Below are positions 18,038 to 27,157 of a stretch of 64,000 bases of DNA, piece after piece. The translations under genes and the position numbers were made by a program. Under the pieces are notes generated by a model. It had not been told where the DNA came from. It worked only from the letters and a program-made list of their open reading frames with translations, and did no database searches. This DNA comes from Luteimonas endophytica (lineage in GTDB: Bacteria; Pseudomonadota; Gammaproteobacteria; Xanthomonadales; Xanthomonadaceae). Numbering within the stretch: position 1 is the stretch's first letter; every line of letters starts with the position of its first letter. The stretch is from the NCBI RefSeq assembly GCF_029887875.1, contig NZ_JARXRM010000024.1, forward strand, positions 43,124 through 107,123, in the 5' to 3' direction.

Positions 18038-18805
18038 ATGCGCGACGCCAGCGAACAGCAAACGATCCTCGTCACCGGCGCGACCTCCGGCTTCGGCCGG
18101 GCCGCGGTCGAGCGCTTCGCCACCGCGGGCTGGCGCGTGGTGGCCTGCGGGCGCCGCGCCGAACGGCTTCAGGCGCTGGTCGACGCGCACGGCGCGGAGC
18201 GCGTGCACGGCTGCGCCTTCGACATCCGCGACGCGGCGGCGATGGCGGACGCGCTGGAAGCGATCCCGGCCGGGTTCGGCGGGATCGACGTGCTGGTCAA
18301 CAACGCCGGCCTGGCGCTCGGCACCGCCCCGGCGCAGCGCGCCGACCTGGCGCAGTGGCGGCAGATGATCGACACCAACGTCACCGCCCTGGTGACCCTC
18401 ACCCATGCGCTGCTGCCCGGGCTGATCGCCCGCCGCGGCGCGATCCTCAACGTCAGCTCGATCGCCGGCAGCTATCCCTACCCGGGCGGCAACGCCTACG
18501 GCGGCACCAAGGCCTTCGTCACCCAGTTCTCGCTGGGGCTGCGCTCGGACCTGCACGGCACCGGCGTGCGCGTGACCTCGATCGAGCCGGGGCTGGCCGA
18601 GACCGAGTTCACCCTGGTACGCACCGGCGGCGACGTCTCCGCCTCCGACGCGCTCTACGCCGGGGCGCGGCCGATCACCGCCGCGGACATCGCCGAGACC
18701 CTGTGGTGGGTCGCCAACCTGCCGCCGCACCTCAACATCAACCGCCTCGAGGTCATGCCGGTCAGCCAGTCGTTCGCGGGCTTCCAGATCCACCGCGACG
18801 CCTGA
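18038..18805 (+). CDS. Short-chain dehydrogenase (YdfG-like)
   Basis: A 255-residue classical SDR. The NADP-binding motif is TGATSGFG near residue 13, with an Arg pair after the second strand (CGRRAERL) suggesting NADPH preference. NNAGLALG follows, and the catalytic Ser and Tyr-x-x-x-Lys sit in NVSSIAGSYPYPGGNAYGGTKAF. Its closest functional family is YdfG, which reduces 3-hydroxy acids such as L-allo-threonine and malonic semialdehyde; the substrate here is inferred. It is convergent with the metallo-beta-lactamase-fold gene. Confidence 0.9.
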   Translation: MRDASEQQTILVTGATSGFGRAAVERFATAGWRVVACGRRAERLQALVDAHGAERVHGCAFDIRDAAAMADALEAIPAGFGGIDVLVNNAGLALGTAPAQRADLAQWRQMIDTNVTALVTLTHALLPGLIARRGAILNVSSIAGSYPYPGGNAYGGTKAFVTQFSLGLRSDLHGTGVRVTSIEPGLAETEFTLVRTGGDVSASDALYAGARPITAADIAETLWWVANLPPHLNINRLEVMPVSQSFAGFQIHRDA

Positions 18806-18826
18806 GCGGGCGCGCAGCGGCGGGGC

Positions 18827-19798
18827 TCAGGGTTCCGGCACCCAGGCGAAGGCGCCGTCGCGGCGGGCGACCCGCCCCAGCCCCGGAAACGGGAAGTGCG
18901 GCGACTGCACGGCGATGCCGCTGTCGGCGGCGCGCGCGAGCAGCGCTTCCCGGCTGTCCTCGGCCGCCTGCGCATCGCCATCGAACTGGATCGTCCACCG
19001 CGGCCGCTGCACCGACACCACGTGGTGGTGGGCGCTGTCGCCGATGTAGAGCAGGCGCGCCGCGCCGTCGGCGATCTGGTAGGCGCTGTGGCCGGGGGTG
19101 TGGCCCGCGACCGCAACCGCCGTCACGCCCGGCAGCACCTCCACCCCGGGGTCGAAGGGTTCGACCTGCGCCGCGATCGCCGTCGCCAGCGCCGCGCGCC
19201 CCGCATCCGCCTGCAGCGCCTGCCATTCGGGTGCCGCCATCCGGATCCGCGCGTTGGCGAACGCCGGCGCGCCCTCCGCGTCGAGCAGCCCGCCGGCGTG
19301 GTCGGCATGCGCGTGACTGAGGAAGATGTCGGTGACCGCAGCCGGCTCCACGCCCGCCGCGCGCAACGACCGCGGCAGGCGGCCGGCATCGGCGAACGCC
19401 GCGTCGCCCGCGCCGGTATCGAACAGGACCACGCGATCGCCGCTGCGCACCAGCAGCGCCTGCACGCTGAGGTGCACGACGTCCACGGGTTCGCCGGCCG
19501 CGGCGAGGACGGCGTCGATGTCCGCCTTCGGCCGCCCCTGGCCGAGGATCGCCCCGTCGTTCGGAAAGCGGATGTCGCCATCGCGCAGCACCGCGGCGTC
19601 GAGGGTGCCGATCCTGAAGCGATGCACATCCGGGTGCGCCGCGGGCGGCGCTGCCGCTGCCGCGGCGCCCGGCTCCGCCGCGGCCTGCTGCGCGACCGGC
19701 GTAGCGGGCCGGGCGCAGCCGGCGGCGAGGGCCGAGGCGGCGGCCAGTGCGGCAGCCAGGTGCAGCACGGTGCGGGAGGCGGGATGGAAGGCGCGCAT
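18827..19798 (-). CDS. Metallo-beta-lactamase-fold lipoprotein
   Basis: A 323-residue protein whose N terminus ends in a lipobox (ALAAGC, residues about 24-29), so it is probably a lipid-anchored envelope protein. The metal motif HAHADHAGG (HxHxDH) is present, preceded by VVLFDTGAGDAAFA and followed by VTAVAVAGHTPGHSAYQI and YIGDSAHHHV, which supply further metal ligands. The fold covers lactonases and diverse hydrolases; the substrate is unknown. The ATG has a GGAGTT site. It lies downstream of speA on the same strand but is separated by 149 bases. Confidence 0.85.
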   Translation of the reverse strand: MRAFHPASRTVLHLAAALAAASALAAGCARPATPVAQQAAAEPGAAAAAAPPAAHPDVHRFRIGTLDAAVLRDGDIRFPNDGAILGQGRPKADIDAVLAAAGEPVDVVHLSVQALLVRSGDRVVLFDTGAGDAAFADAGRLPRSLRAAGVEPAAVTDIFLSHAHADHAGGLLDAEGAPAFANARIRMAAPEWQALQADAGRAALATAIAAQVEPFDPGVEVLPGVTAVAVAGHTPGHSAYQIADGAARLLYIGDSAHHHVVSVQRPRWTIQFDGDAQAAEDSREALLARAADSGIAVQSPHFPFPGLGRVARRDGAFAWVPEP

Positions 19799-19947
19799 GC
19801 GGGAACTCCGTGGCAGAAGGGAGACGGGCTGGCCCCGAGCATAGGCCGGGCATGGCCGGCCATCGACGGCGCCGGCGCACCGCTGCGTGCCACCGCGGTC
19901 GGCATCGAGGCGCCGGGCCGGCGACGGCGATGGAGCGGGCTACCCGC

Positions 19948-21837
19948 TCAGGGCGCCGGCGTGTCGTCCAGGTAGGTGTAGCCGGTCAATCCCGCTTCCA
20001 GCGCGGCCTTGAGGCGCTGCGCCTCGTCTTCCGGCAGCGATGCGCGATCGACCAGCGCGGCGTAGCTGGCGCGCAGGTCGGACAGCCGGTAACCGACGTA
20101 GTCCAGCATCACGTCGGTGGTGTCGCCGCGGCGCTGCTGCTGGATCGCGAATCCATCGTCCTCGGCGCGCACCTCGATGGCGTCGGTGTCGCCGAACAGG
20201 TTGTGGATGTCGCCGAGGATCTCCTGGTAGGCGCCGACCAGGAAGAAGCCGAGCCGGTAGGACTCCCCGGGGCGCGGGGCGTGCAGCGGCAGCGAGCTGT
20301 CCAGGTCCTCGTTCTCCACGTAGGTGTCGATCTTGCCGTCCGAGTCGCAGGTCAGGTCGGCGATCACCCCGCGCCGGTCCGGCGCCTCGTCGAGCCGGGC
20401 GATCGGCACGATCGGGAACACCTGGTCGATCGCCCACACGTCCGGCATCGACTCGAACACGCTGAAGTTGACGAAGTACTTGTCCACCAGGCGCTCGTTG
20501 AGCTCGTCCAGCAGCGGCCGGTGGCTCTTCTCGTCGTAGCTCAGCCGCCCGCGCACCGCATGGGCGATGGCGTAGAACAGGTCGTCGATGCGGGCCCGGT
20601 GCACCAGGTCGATCTGGCCGAGCGCGTACAGCGCCAGGCCCTCGGCATGGTGGTGCTGGGCCTCGTGGAACAGCTCCACCGCGGGCCGGGTGGCGAGCTC
20701 GTCGTGGATTTCGCGCAGGTGGCGGATCACCGCGGGCTCGTCGTCGTGCGCGTCCGGCACCCGGCCCTCGGGGGCCACCTCGACCTCGGAGACGTTGGCC
20801 ACCAGCACCGCGTGGTGCGCGGTCATCGCCCGGCCGCATTCGGTGACGATGCGCGGGGGGGCCAGACCGTACTGCGCGCAGGCGTCGGCCAGCGGCTGGA
20901 CGATGCTGCCGGCGTACTGGCGGATGCCGTAGTTGACCGAGTTGTAGCTGCGCGAACGCGTGCCCTCGTAGTCGATGCCGAGGCCGCCGCCGACGTCGAC
21001 GTGGGTGATGCGGGCGCCCAGCCGCGACAGCTCGACGAAATAGCGGGTCGCCTCGCGCATCCCGTTGGCGATGTCGCGCACGTTGGAGATCTGCGAGCCC
21101 ATGTGGAAGTGCAGCAGCCGCAGCGCGTCTGACATGCCGGCATCGCGCAGCGCCTTCCACAGATCGAGCAGCTGCCGCGGCGAAAGCCCGAACTTGGCCT
21201 TGTCGCCGCCGCTGTTCTGCCACTTGCCGGCGCCCAGCGAGGCCAGGCGCATGCGCACCCCGAGCACCGGCGCCACGCCGAGCGCGGCCGCCTCGTCCAG
21301 CACCAGCGGCAGTTCCGAGGGTTTCTCGATGACGATGAAGGTCTGCAGCCCCAGCTTGCGGCCGATCAGCGCCAGGCGGATGTACTCGCGGTCCTTGTAG
21401 CCGTTGCAGACCACCACGCCGCCCGGCCGGCTGAGCGCCAGCACCGCCATCAGCTCGGGCTTGCTGCCGGCCTCCAGGCCGAAGCCCTCGCCGGCGTGCG
21501 AGGCCAGGGTGCCGGCCACGCCCTGGTGCTGGTTGACCTTGATCGGGTACACGGCGGTGTAGCCGCCGGAGTAGTCCCAGTCGGCCTGGGCCTGGGCGAA
21601 CGCCTCCTGCAGGGTGCGCAGGCGATCGCCGAGGATCTGCGGGAAGCGCACCAGCAGCGGCAGCTGCGCGCCGCGCGCGATGGCGGCGTCCACCACCTCG
21701 GGCAGCGCCAGCATGGCCGAGTCGCTGCCGCCGGGCCGCACCGCCACGCGGCCGCGGTCGTCGACGTCGAAGTAGCCCTCGGACCAGTGCGGGATCGAAT
21801 AGGTCTTGCGGGCGCGGTCGGGCGACCAGCTGGGCAT
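19948..21837 (-). CDS. speA: Biosynthetic arginine decarboxylase
   Basis: SpeA converts arginine to agmatine, the first step of putrescine/spermidine synthesis, using PLP. The 629-residue product has the PLP lysine region YTAVYPIKVNQHQGV near residue 100, the glycine motif HVDVGGGLGIDYEG, ECGRAMTAHHAVLVANV and the C-terminal catalytic region with DLTCDSDGKID and FLVGAYQEILGDIHNLFGD. Length is normal. The start is the Met of MPSWSPDRARKTYSI. Spermidine synthase (speE) lies 7.7 kb away, divergently, with the TPS operon between them. Confidence 0.95.
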   Translation of the reverse strand: MPSWSPDRARKTYSIPHWSEGYFDVDDRGRVAVRPGGSDSAMLALPEVVDAAIARGAQLPLLVRFPQILGDRLRTLQEAFAQAQADWDYSGGYTAVYPIKVNQHQGVAGTLASHAGEGFGLEAGSKPELMAVLALSRPGGVVVCNGYKDREYIRLALIGRKLGLQTFIVIEKPSELPLVLDEAAALGVAPVLGVRMRLASLGAGKWQNSGGDKAKFGLSPRQLLDLWKALRDAGMSDALRLLHFHMGSQISNVRDIANGMREATRYFVELSRLGARITHVDVGGGLGIDYEGTRSRSYNSVNYGIRQYAGSIVQPLADACAQYGLAPPRIVTECGRAMTAHHAVLVANVSEVEVAPEGRVPDAHDDEPAVIRHLREIHDELATRPAVELFHEAQHHHAEGLALYALGQIDLVHRARIDDLFYAIAHAVRGRLSYDEKSHRPLLDELNERLVDKYFVNFSVFESMPDVWAIDQVFPIVPIARLDEAPDRRGVIADLTCDSDGKIDTYVENEDLDSSLPLHAPRPGESYRLGFFLVGAYQEILGDIHNLFGDTDAIEVRAEDDGFAIQQQRRGDTTDVMLDYVGYRLSDLRASYAALVDRASLPEDEAQRLKAALEAGLTGYTYLDDTPAP

Positions 21838-21892
21838 GGGGACATCCGGAACGGCGCGGGGCGCCCATTCTAGCGTCGCCGCCGCGCCGCCC

Positions 21893-23749
21893 TCATCGCG
21901 TGCCCTTGCGGTAGACCGGCGCGCCGCACAGGGCGCGCACCCGCCGCGCCAGGACGCGCTCGTTGCTGCCGGTGAAGGCGGTGAAGCTGCCCGGCAGCGA
22001 CAGCGCCGCCACCAGCTGCCGCAGCCCGGCCTCCTCCCCCGCCACCGGCCCGCGCCAGTCCAGCAGCAGCACGAAATGCGCCTGCGCCTCGGCCATCTCG
22101 ATGCGCTTGCGCACCAGCCAGGCGCGGGCGACGCGCGGCTGCGCGGCAAGCGCCCCGGCCAGTGCCGCCAGCGCTGCGGCGTCGAGCCCGTGCGGCAGCA
22201 GTTCGTCGTCCGCCGCCGCCGCGTCGCGGGCCGCGAGCTCGGCGGCGGCCGGGGCCAGTTCATCGCGCAAGGCCTGCACGGTCTCGGCGCAGGCCGCGTC
22301 GAGGTCGGGATCGCCCGCCAGGGTCTCCAGATCCGCCAGCACCGGGCGGACCGCGCCGGCATCCAGCGCCACCGCCCGCCGCAGCCGGGCGCCGCCCAGC
22401 GCGGCGTCGCCGCGGCGCAGCGCCAGCACGCCGGCGCGGTAGTGGGCCATGGCGCTGTCGGGGTGCGCATCGATGAGCCGTGCGTACAGCGGCTCGGCGT
22501 CGAAGTCGACGCGCAACGCCTCCACCAGCCGGGCGTGCTCCAGCTGCTCCTGCGCAGTGGGCGCGCCCGCCCCCTCCAGCGCCGCCAGCCGCGCGCGCTC
22601 CGGCGCCGCCGCCTCGTAGCGTTCCCGCCATTGCGCGCGATGGCGCTCGCGCCAGTACCCGTCCAACCCGCGCTCGATCTCGGCCAGCAGCGTCGCGCCC
22701 AGCAGCGCCGGCGCCGCCGCCGGTCCGCGCCGGCGCAGGTGCGGCGCGGCCGCGATGGCCGCCAGGCGCTGCGGCAGGGTCGGGTGGGTGTCGTCGGGAT
22801 CGGTGTCGCGCGCGGCGGCCTCGAGCACGCGTTCGAGGTCGGCCGGCGCGTCGGCGCGCAGCGCCTCCACGAGCGGCGCATGCACGCCGGCGGGCGGATG
22901 CCCCTGCGCGCGCGCGCGTTCGAACAATCGCGGCCAGAACCGGCCGTGCAGGCGCCGCGCGCCCAGCTCCAGGCGGATCAGCGCGCTGGCCGCCGCCTCC
23001 GGTCCCACCGCCGCCACCGCCGCGGCATCGGCCTGGTATTCGTGGCGGCGCGCCAGCGCAAAGCTGTAGGCGTTGAAGTACGGCACGTACCATTCGTAGA
23101 ACTTGAACAGCAGCCGGCTGAACATGAAACCGCTGCCGGCCAGGCCGTCGAGCACCCGGTACCAGCTCATCCGCACGCGGTAGATCCAGCCGCCGAAGCG
23201 GCCGTGCCCGGCGCCGAAATGGCCGAACTCGTGGGCGATCACCGCCGCCAGCTCCTCGCGGTCGAACAACTGCATCAGCGGCAGCCCGAGCACCAGGTAG
23301 TGGCGATGGCCGAGCAAGCCCAGCGCGCGCGGCACGCTGGCCGCCGCGGCATTGAGCTCGCCGTCGATGACGATGCCGTGCAACGGCGGCGCCCCCGACG
23401 CCCGGCGCAGGCGTTCGACTTCCTGCTGCAGCGCCGGCGCCTCGCCCGGGCCGAGCACGTAGCCTTCCGGCACGCCGAGGCGGATCCACAGCGCCCGCAG
23501 CAGCACCGCGCCGAACACCAGCGGCAACAGCACCGCATAGGCGAGGTGCGGACCGCCGCCGGCGCCGTTGACCAGCGCGTGCCAGAGCATCAGCAGCGGC
23601 AGCCCGAAGGCGATCGCCAGCAGCGCCAGCAGCAGCCCGTAGCCCAGCGCCGCCAGCAGCGCCAGCCGCGCGAGATAGGCGCGCGGCGCGCGGACCGCCT
23701 GCTCTTCCAGGCGGCGCGCCAGGTCGCGGTGCGCCCGCGTCGATGCCAT
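21893..23749 (-). CDS. M48-family membrane metalloprotease
   Basis: A 618-residue protein with two membrane segments (residues about 28-60 and 70-90). The zinc motif is HEFGH at residues 173-177, and a third ligand Glu is in HEYQADAAAVAAVG about 60 residues later, as in the M48/HtpX-Ste24 family. The long C-terminal half is Ala/Arg-rich with helical repeats resembling TPR-like segments (SAMAHYRAGVLALRRGDAALGGARLRRA). It probably cleaves membrane or envelope proteins with the active site in the cytoplasm. It lies 55 bases upstream of speA on the same strand. Confidence 0.85.
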   Translation of the reverse strand: MASTRAHRDLARRLEEQAVRAPRAYLARLALLAALGYGLLLALLAIAFGLPLLMLWHALVNGAGGGPHLAYAVLLPLVFGAVLLRALWIRLGVPEGYVLGPGEAPALQQEVERLRRASGAPPLHGIVIDGELNAAAASVPRALGLLGHRHYLVLGLPLMQLFDREELAAVIAHEFGHFGAGHGRFGGWIYRVRMSWYRVLDGLAGSGFMFSRLLFKFYEWYVPYFNAYSFALARRHEYQADAAAVAAVGPEAAASALIRLELGARRLHGRFWPRLFERARAQGHPPAGVHAPLVEALRADAPADLERVLEAAARDTDPDDTHPTLPQRLAAIAAAPHLRRRGPAAAPALLGATLLAEIERGLDGYWRERHRAQWRERYEAAAPERARLAALEGAGAPTAQEQLEHARLVEALRVDFDAEPLYARLIDAHPDSAMAHYRAGVLALRRGDAALGGARLRRAVALDAGAVRPVLADLETLAGDPDLDAACAETVQALRDELAPAAAELAARDAAAADDELLPHGLDAAALAALAGALAAQPRVARAWLVRKRIEMAEAQAHFVLLLDWRGPVAGEEAGLRQLVAALSLPGSFTAFTGSNERVLARRVRALCGAPVYRKGTR

Positions 23750-23993
23750 GGTCCGTCCCGTCTTCCGATTCCCTGCGGAATGCTAGCCGGATTGCCACGG
23801 CAGTGCCCCGGATGTCCCGGATGGCGCCGCGCCAGACTCTGGCGTCGTCTTGTGCCCCTGGCCCGAATCCAGCGCCAGGGGCCGCCCGGCCCAAACCAGC
23901 TGAGGCGCACGCCGGAGATCGGCGAGTTCCTCGCCGCTCCGGCGTCGCTGCGCCGTCGGCAGGGACGCCGGCGGCTGGCGACAGGGCGGACGG

Positions 23994-24803
23994 TCAGCGC
24001 GGCATTTCACCCGCTTCCGCAGCCACGCGGACGTCATACGACCCGAACAGGTCGCGTGCCTGGCCGACTTCCGGAAGAATGTAGACCACCCCGCCGGTGC
24101 TTTGAAACGCCGGACTGACCACTTCCTCATAGAAGCGCACCGGAACGTTGATGCAGCCGTAGGAGATGCGGTTGTCCGCCACGGTCGGGCTTTGCAGCCG
24201 CTCGGCGCGCCGCTCGCTGGGCTGCCCCTTCGCCACCCGGTGCAGCGCGAGCGCGTCGTCATAGTCGATCCACATGATTTCCTGGCCTTTGAGGTCCCGG
24301 TCCAGCGAGGCGACGAAACGACCCGCCGGCGTGATGCGATCCTGCGGCCGAATCGCCGCAAGCCGCAGTGCGCCGAGGCCCTCGACGGCGACGTCACCGA
24401 CGCCCATGCCAAGCAACGCGGGCCCCGCGCCCTGGAGCCGGCCGCTGGCATCGAACACGAACACGCGGGCGCCGGCCTTGTCGATGATCAGGTACGGCAG
24501 CCCGCCGTTGTCGCCAGAATCCAGCGCCCAGTGCGCGATGTGGCGGACTTCGGGCGACACTGGCTGCTGCTGGAACCGCGCCAGCCGCGGCTGAAGCGCA
24601 GCCCGCTCCCCGCCGACGTGTCCCGCGGCGCCGGCGCTGTGCGGTGCGCCGGTGCCGTCCCGACCCGCCTGTGGACTCACCGCCACGGCCAGACTCGCCG
24701 GTACCCCGATCAGGGCCACCATCGCAATCGCCCGGGCAAGCGCCGCGCGAGCCGGGGCTGCGGGGCGCGCCTGCGAGCTCGATCGGGGCGTGGGGCCGTG
24801 CAT
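23994..24803 (-). CDS. L,D-transpeptidase (YkuD domain) in the TPS operon
   Basis: A 269-residue protein: an N-terminal hydrophobic signal/anchor (AIAMVALIGVPASLAVAV, residues about 27-45), a spacer, then a YkuD catalytic domain. LIIDKAGARVFVFDASGRLQ opens the domain, and the active-site motif is ISYGCINVPVRFYEE (S-x-G-C-I-N-V with the nucleophilic Cys). Such enzymes make 3-3 peptidoglycan cross-links or attach proteins to peptidoglycan in the periplasm. Its ATG lies three bases after the tpsA stop, so it is almost certainly co-translated with the secreted protein. This pairing is unusual. Confidence 0.88.
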   Translation of the reverse strand: MHGPTPRSSSQARPAAPARAALARAIAMVALIGVPASLAVAVSPQAGRDGTGAPHSAGAAGHVGGERAALQPRLARFQQQPVSPEVRHIAHWALDSGDNGGLPYLIIDKAGARVFVFDASGRLQGAGPALLGMGVGDVAVEGLGALRLAAIRPQDRITPAGRFVASLDRDLKGQEIMWIDYDDALALHRVAKGQPSERRAERLQSPTVADNRISYGCINVPVRFYEEVVSPAFQSTGGVVYILPEVGQARDLFGSYDVRVAAEAGEMPR

Positions 24804-24806
24804 CGA

Positions 24807-27104
24807 TCAGTTCCGGTACGGCTTGGGCACTCGCACCGGCGCGACGTAAGGCGCGTCCGCGTCCGGGAGGGACTCCGGAGTCACTTCCAGCACCATCGGC
24901 GGCAGCGCTTCCGGCGCGACCTCGACCAGCGTTGCCAGCGGCGGAGGCGGCAGCGATGGCAGCGACTGCGGTACGCCCAAGATCCGCGAGCTGGCCGGCG
25001 CCGAATTCCACGGCGTCGCGTTCGGCAGCGGCGCGCTTCGTGGTGGCGGGGTGAGCGGCGGTGTCGTCGGCGGCGGCGTGGTCGGCGGCGGTGTCGTCGG
25101 CGGCGGGGTGGTCGGCGGCGGGGCGACGACCGCGGCGATGTCGCCCGTCGTGTGCGCCACGACGGGGCCGCAACAGTTGACCGGCAGGGCATAGGCTCCG
25201 GCGTCGGTGCCGGCCAGGGTGTACCCGGTGAAGGTGATCGCCTTGCCCGTCCCGGCCTCCGGGGAATCGAAGTTGGCGCTGCTTCCAGGCCCGGCCACCA
25301 GCGTCACGCCGCCCGGGTCGCCCTTGAGCCCGGACAACGTCGTGATCGTGGTGCCGTCGTAGTCCTTGTCGCCACCGGCCGCGAACACCAGCATGAACTG
25401 CCGCAGCGCGGCGCCTTCGGTCAGGGTGAAGCTGGTGGAGTAATCGGTCGCCGCAGTGTACGAGATCGGGTTGTAGTAGACGGTGACGGGAGCGGCGGTC
25501 ACCGTCGCTGGCGGGGCCAGCGGGTCGAACACCACGGTACCGCCCTCGATCCCCGGGCCGGTGCCGTCGGTGTCGGCGCTGAGGGTCAACCCCAGCGGCA
25601 AAGCCAGGCTGCGGGTGGGGTCCGAGGTGCCACGGGTCAGGGTGATCGCCGAGAAGATGTTGACGTCGTCGGCCGCGCACATCATCAGGTTGCCATCGGT
25701 CACGGTGATGTCCCCCCGCTGGTTGACGTCGCGCCCGGCGGCCAGCAGGACGCTGCCGTTGGTCGTGGTGATCGCCGCGTTGACGTTGACGTCCTGGCCG
25801 CAGCACACCAGCAGGTTGCCGTTGGTAGCGGTGATCGCCGCGTTGATGTCGACGTTGCGATCGGCAGTCAGGGTCAGGGTGGTGGGGTCGCCACTGGCCG
25901 ACCAGCTCACCGCATCGTTGACGAAGATGTCGCCATTTCCGGTGCCCGGTCCAGCGGTGGTGATGCTGATGTTGCTGGTCACGAGCTGTGCCGACAGTGT
26001 CGGGCCGGCGATGTTGTCGCCGGGGGCGCTGCCGATCGTGAAATCCTGGGGGTCTATCAGCCACTGACCCGTGTCTCCGCCGATCGAAGCGGTGGTGACC
26101 CGCACGTCGCCGCGCACATTGACCCGTGCCGCAGAGGTTTCGATGAATCCGCCGTTGCCGCCGGTCGGAGCGCTGGCATCCAGCACGCCGCCAGCGTTGA
26201 CGGTGCCGGTCTGCATGTCGCCCAGCAGCAGGATGGTTCCGCCCCGGCTCTCGATCGACCGCGCCTGGACGATGCCGGTGTTGTTGACCACGGTATGCAG
26301 CAGGTTGCCGGCGGCCTGCGCCGTGAGCAGCACGTGGCCGCCATCGGCGCGGATCAGACCGCCGTTCTCGGCAAGTGCGTCGACCGCTCCGGTGGCGACC
26401 GAGACGCTCAAGAGTCCGTCGCCCGCCACGTCCAGGGTGACCGCCGCCCCGGCCGCCAGCGCAATGCTGCCCAGGCGCGCCGAGATCACGCCCCGATTGC
26501 TGACGCTTCGACCCATCAAGGCCACGTAGCCGCCGTTGGAGGCGTGGATGGCGCCCTCGTTCACGATCGACCCGGCGCCCGCATTGGTGAACGCGTAGTT
26601 TCCGGCCGCGAAATCCGCGTCGCTGATGCCCATCGTCGACGCGACCAGACCGCCGACACTAACCGAGGAGCCCTTGCCGAACAGGATTCCATTGGGATTG
26701 AGCAGGAAGACCTTGCCGTTGGACTTCAGCGTGCCGAGGATCACCGACGGATCGGCACCCAGCACGCGGTTCAGCGCCACCGAGCTGGTACCGGGCTGCA
26801 CGAACTGCACGGTTTCGCCGGCAGCGATGTTGAAGCTCTGCCAGTTGATCGCCATGCCCTGGGTCGACTGGTGGATCGTGGTATTGGCGCCGTTCCTGGA
26901 GATGGTGCCTTCGCCCGCGGTGACCACGCCGCCTCCGGGGCCGGCCTGCACCGCCGTGGCGATGGCCAGCATCAGCGAGCCGGACAGCACGTGGACCGCG
27001 AAGCGCCTCGTGCCACGTTCGCAATCTGCGCGCGTGGGCGTCGCGCCGACTGTGCCCGGGTGAACGAAGCGGTCTTCGCGGATGGATCGATGGGTGCAGT
27101 TCAT
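24807..27104 (-). CDS. Two-partner-secretion exoprotein (TpsA, filamentous-haemagglutinin-like)
   Basis: A 765-residue TpsA. It has an extended signal peptide (HVLSGSLMLAIATAVQAG) and an N-terminal haemagglutination (TPS) domain with TTIHQSTQGMAINWQSFNI, the NPNGILFGKGSSV (NPNGI) motif and beta-helix strands. Repeats of VNAAITTTNGSVLLAAGRDVN type fill residues about 290-400. A YDG-like domain (YDGTTITTLSGLKGD) and a PPPTT-repeat linker lead to a Pro-rich tail. Several Cys pairs (VCCGQD, VNCCGP) are odd for a TPS protein. The start is ATG 27104 with a GAGG site. It would be secreted by the adjacent TpsB. It is short for an adhesin; no toxin domain is recognisable. Confidence 0.88.
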   Translation of the reverse strand: MNCTHRSIREDRFVHPGTVGATPTRADCERGTRRFAVHVLSGSLMLAIATAVQAGPGGGVVTAGEGTISRNGANTTIHQSTQGMAINWQSFNIAAGETVQFVQPGTSSVALNRVLGADPSVILGTLKSNGKVFLLNPNGILFGKGSSVSVGGLVASTMGISDADFAAGNYAFTNAGAGSIVNEGAIHASNGGYVALMGRSVSNRGVISARLGSIALAAGAAVTLDVAGDGLLSVSVATGAVDALAENGGLIRADGGHVLLTAQAAGNLLHTVVNNTGIVQARSIESRGGTILLLGDMQTGTVNAGGVLDASAPTGGNGGFIETSAARVNVRGDVRVTTASIGGDTGQWLIDPQDFTIGSAPGDNIAGPTLSAQLVTSNISITTAGPGTGNGDIFVNDAVSWSASGDPTTLTLTADRNVDINAAITATNGNLLVCCGQDVNVNAAITTTNGSVLLAAGRDVNQRGDITVTDGNLMMCAADDVNIFSAITLTRGTSDPTRSLALPLGLTLSADTDGTGPGIEGGTVVFDPLAPPATVTAAPVTVYYNPISYTAATDYSTSFTLTEGAALRQFMLVFAAGGDKDYDGTTITTLSGLKGDPGGVTLVAGPGSSANFDSPEAGTGKAITFTGYTLAGTDAGAYALPVNCCGPVVAHTTGDIAAVVAPPPTTPPPTTPPPTTPPPTTPPLTPPPRSAPLPNATPWNSAPASSRILGVPQSLPSLPPPPLATLVEVAPEALPPMVLEVTPESLPDADAPYVAPVRVPKPYRN
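25061..25120. repeat. Two 30-bp tandem copies encoding PPPTT units in tpsA
   Basis: Positions 25061-25090 and 25091-25120 are the same 30 bases with one difference; each consists of two 15-bp units. On the minus strand they encode four PPPTT pentapeptides. Such repeats can gain or lose units by slippage, changing the length of the linker. Confidence 0.8.
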
Positions 27105-27157
27105 GGGTGGATCCTCGTGGGCCCTTCGGACCCGGCTGTAAGGGGCTGACCGATCGA

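Noticed and set aside
24102..27149. A 1015-codon plus-strand frame antisense to tpsA
   Set aside because: No signal or domain, a composition typical of antisense GC-rich frames, while the minus frame has clear TPS motifs.
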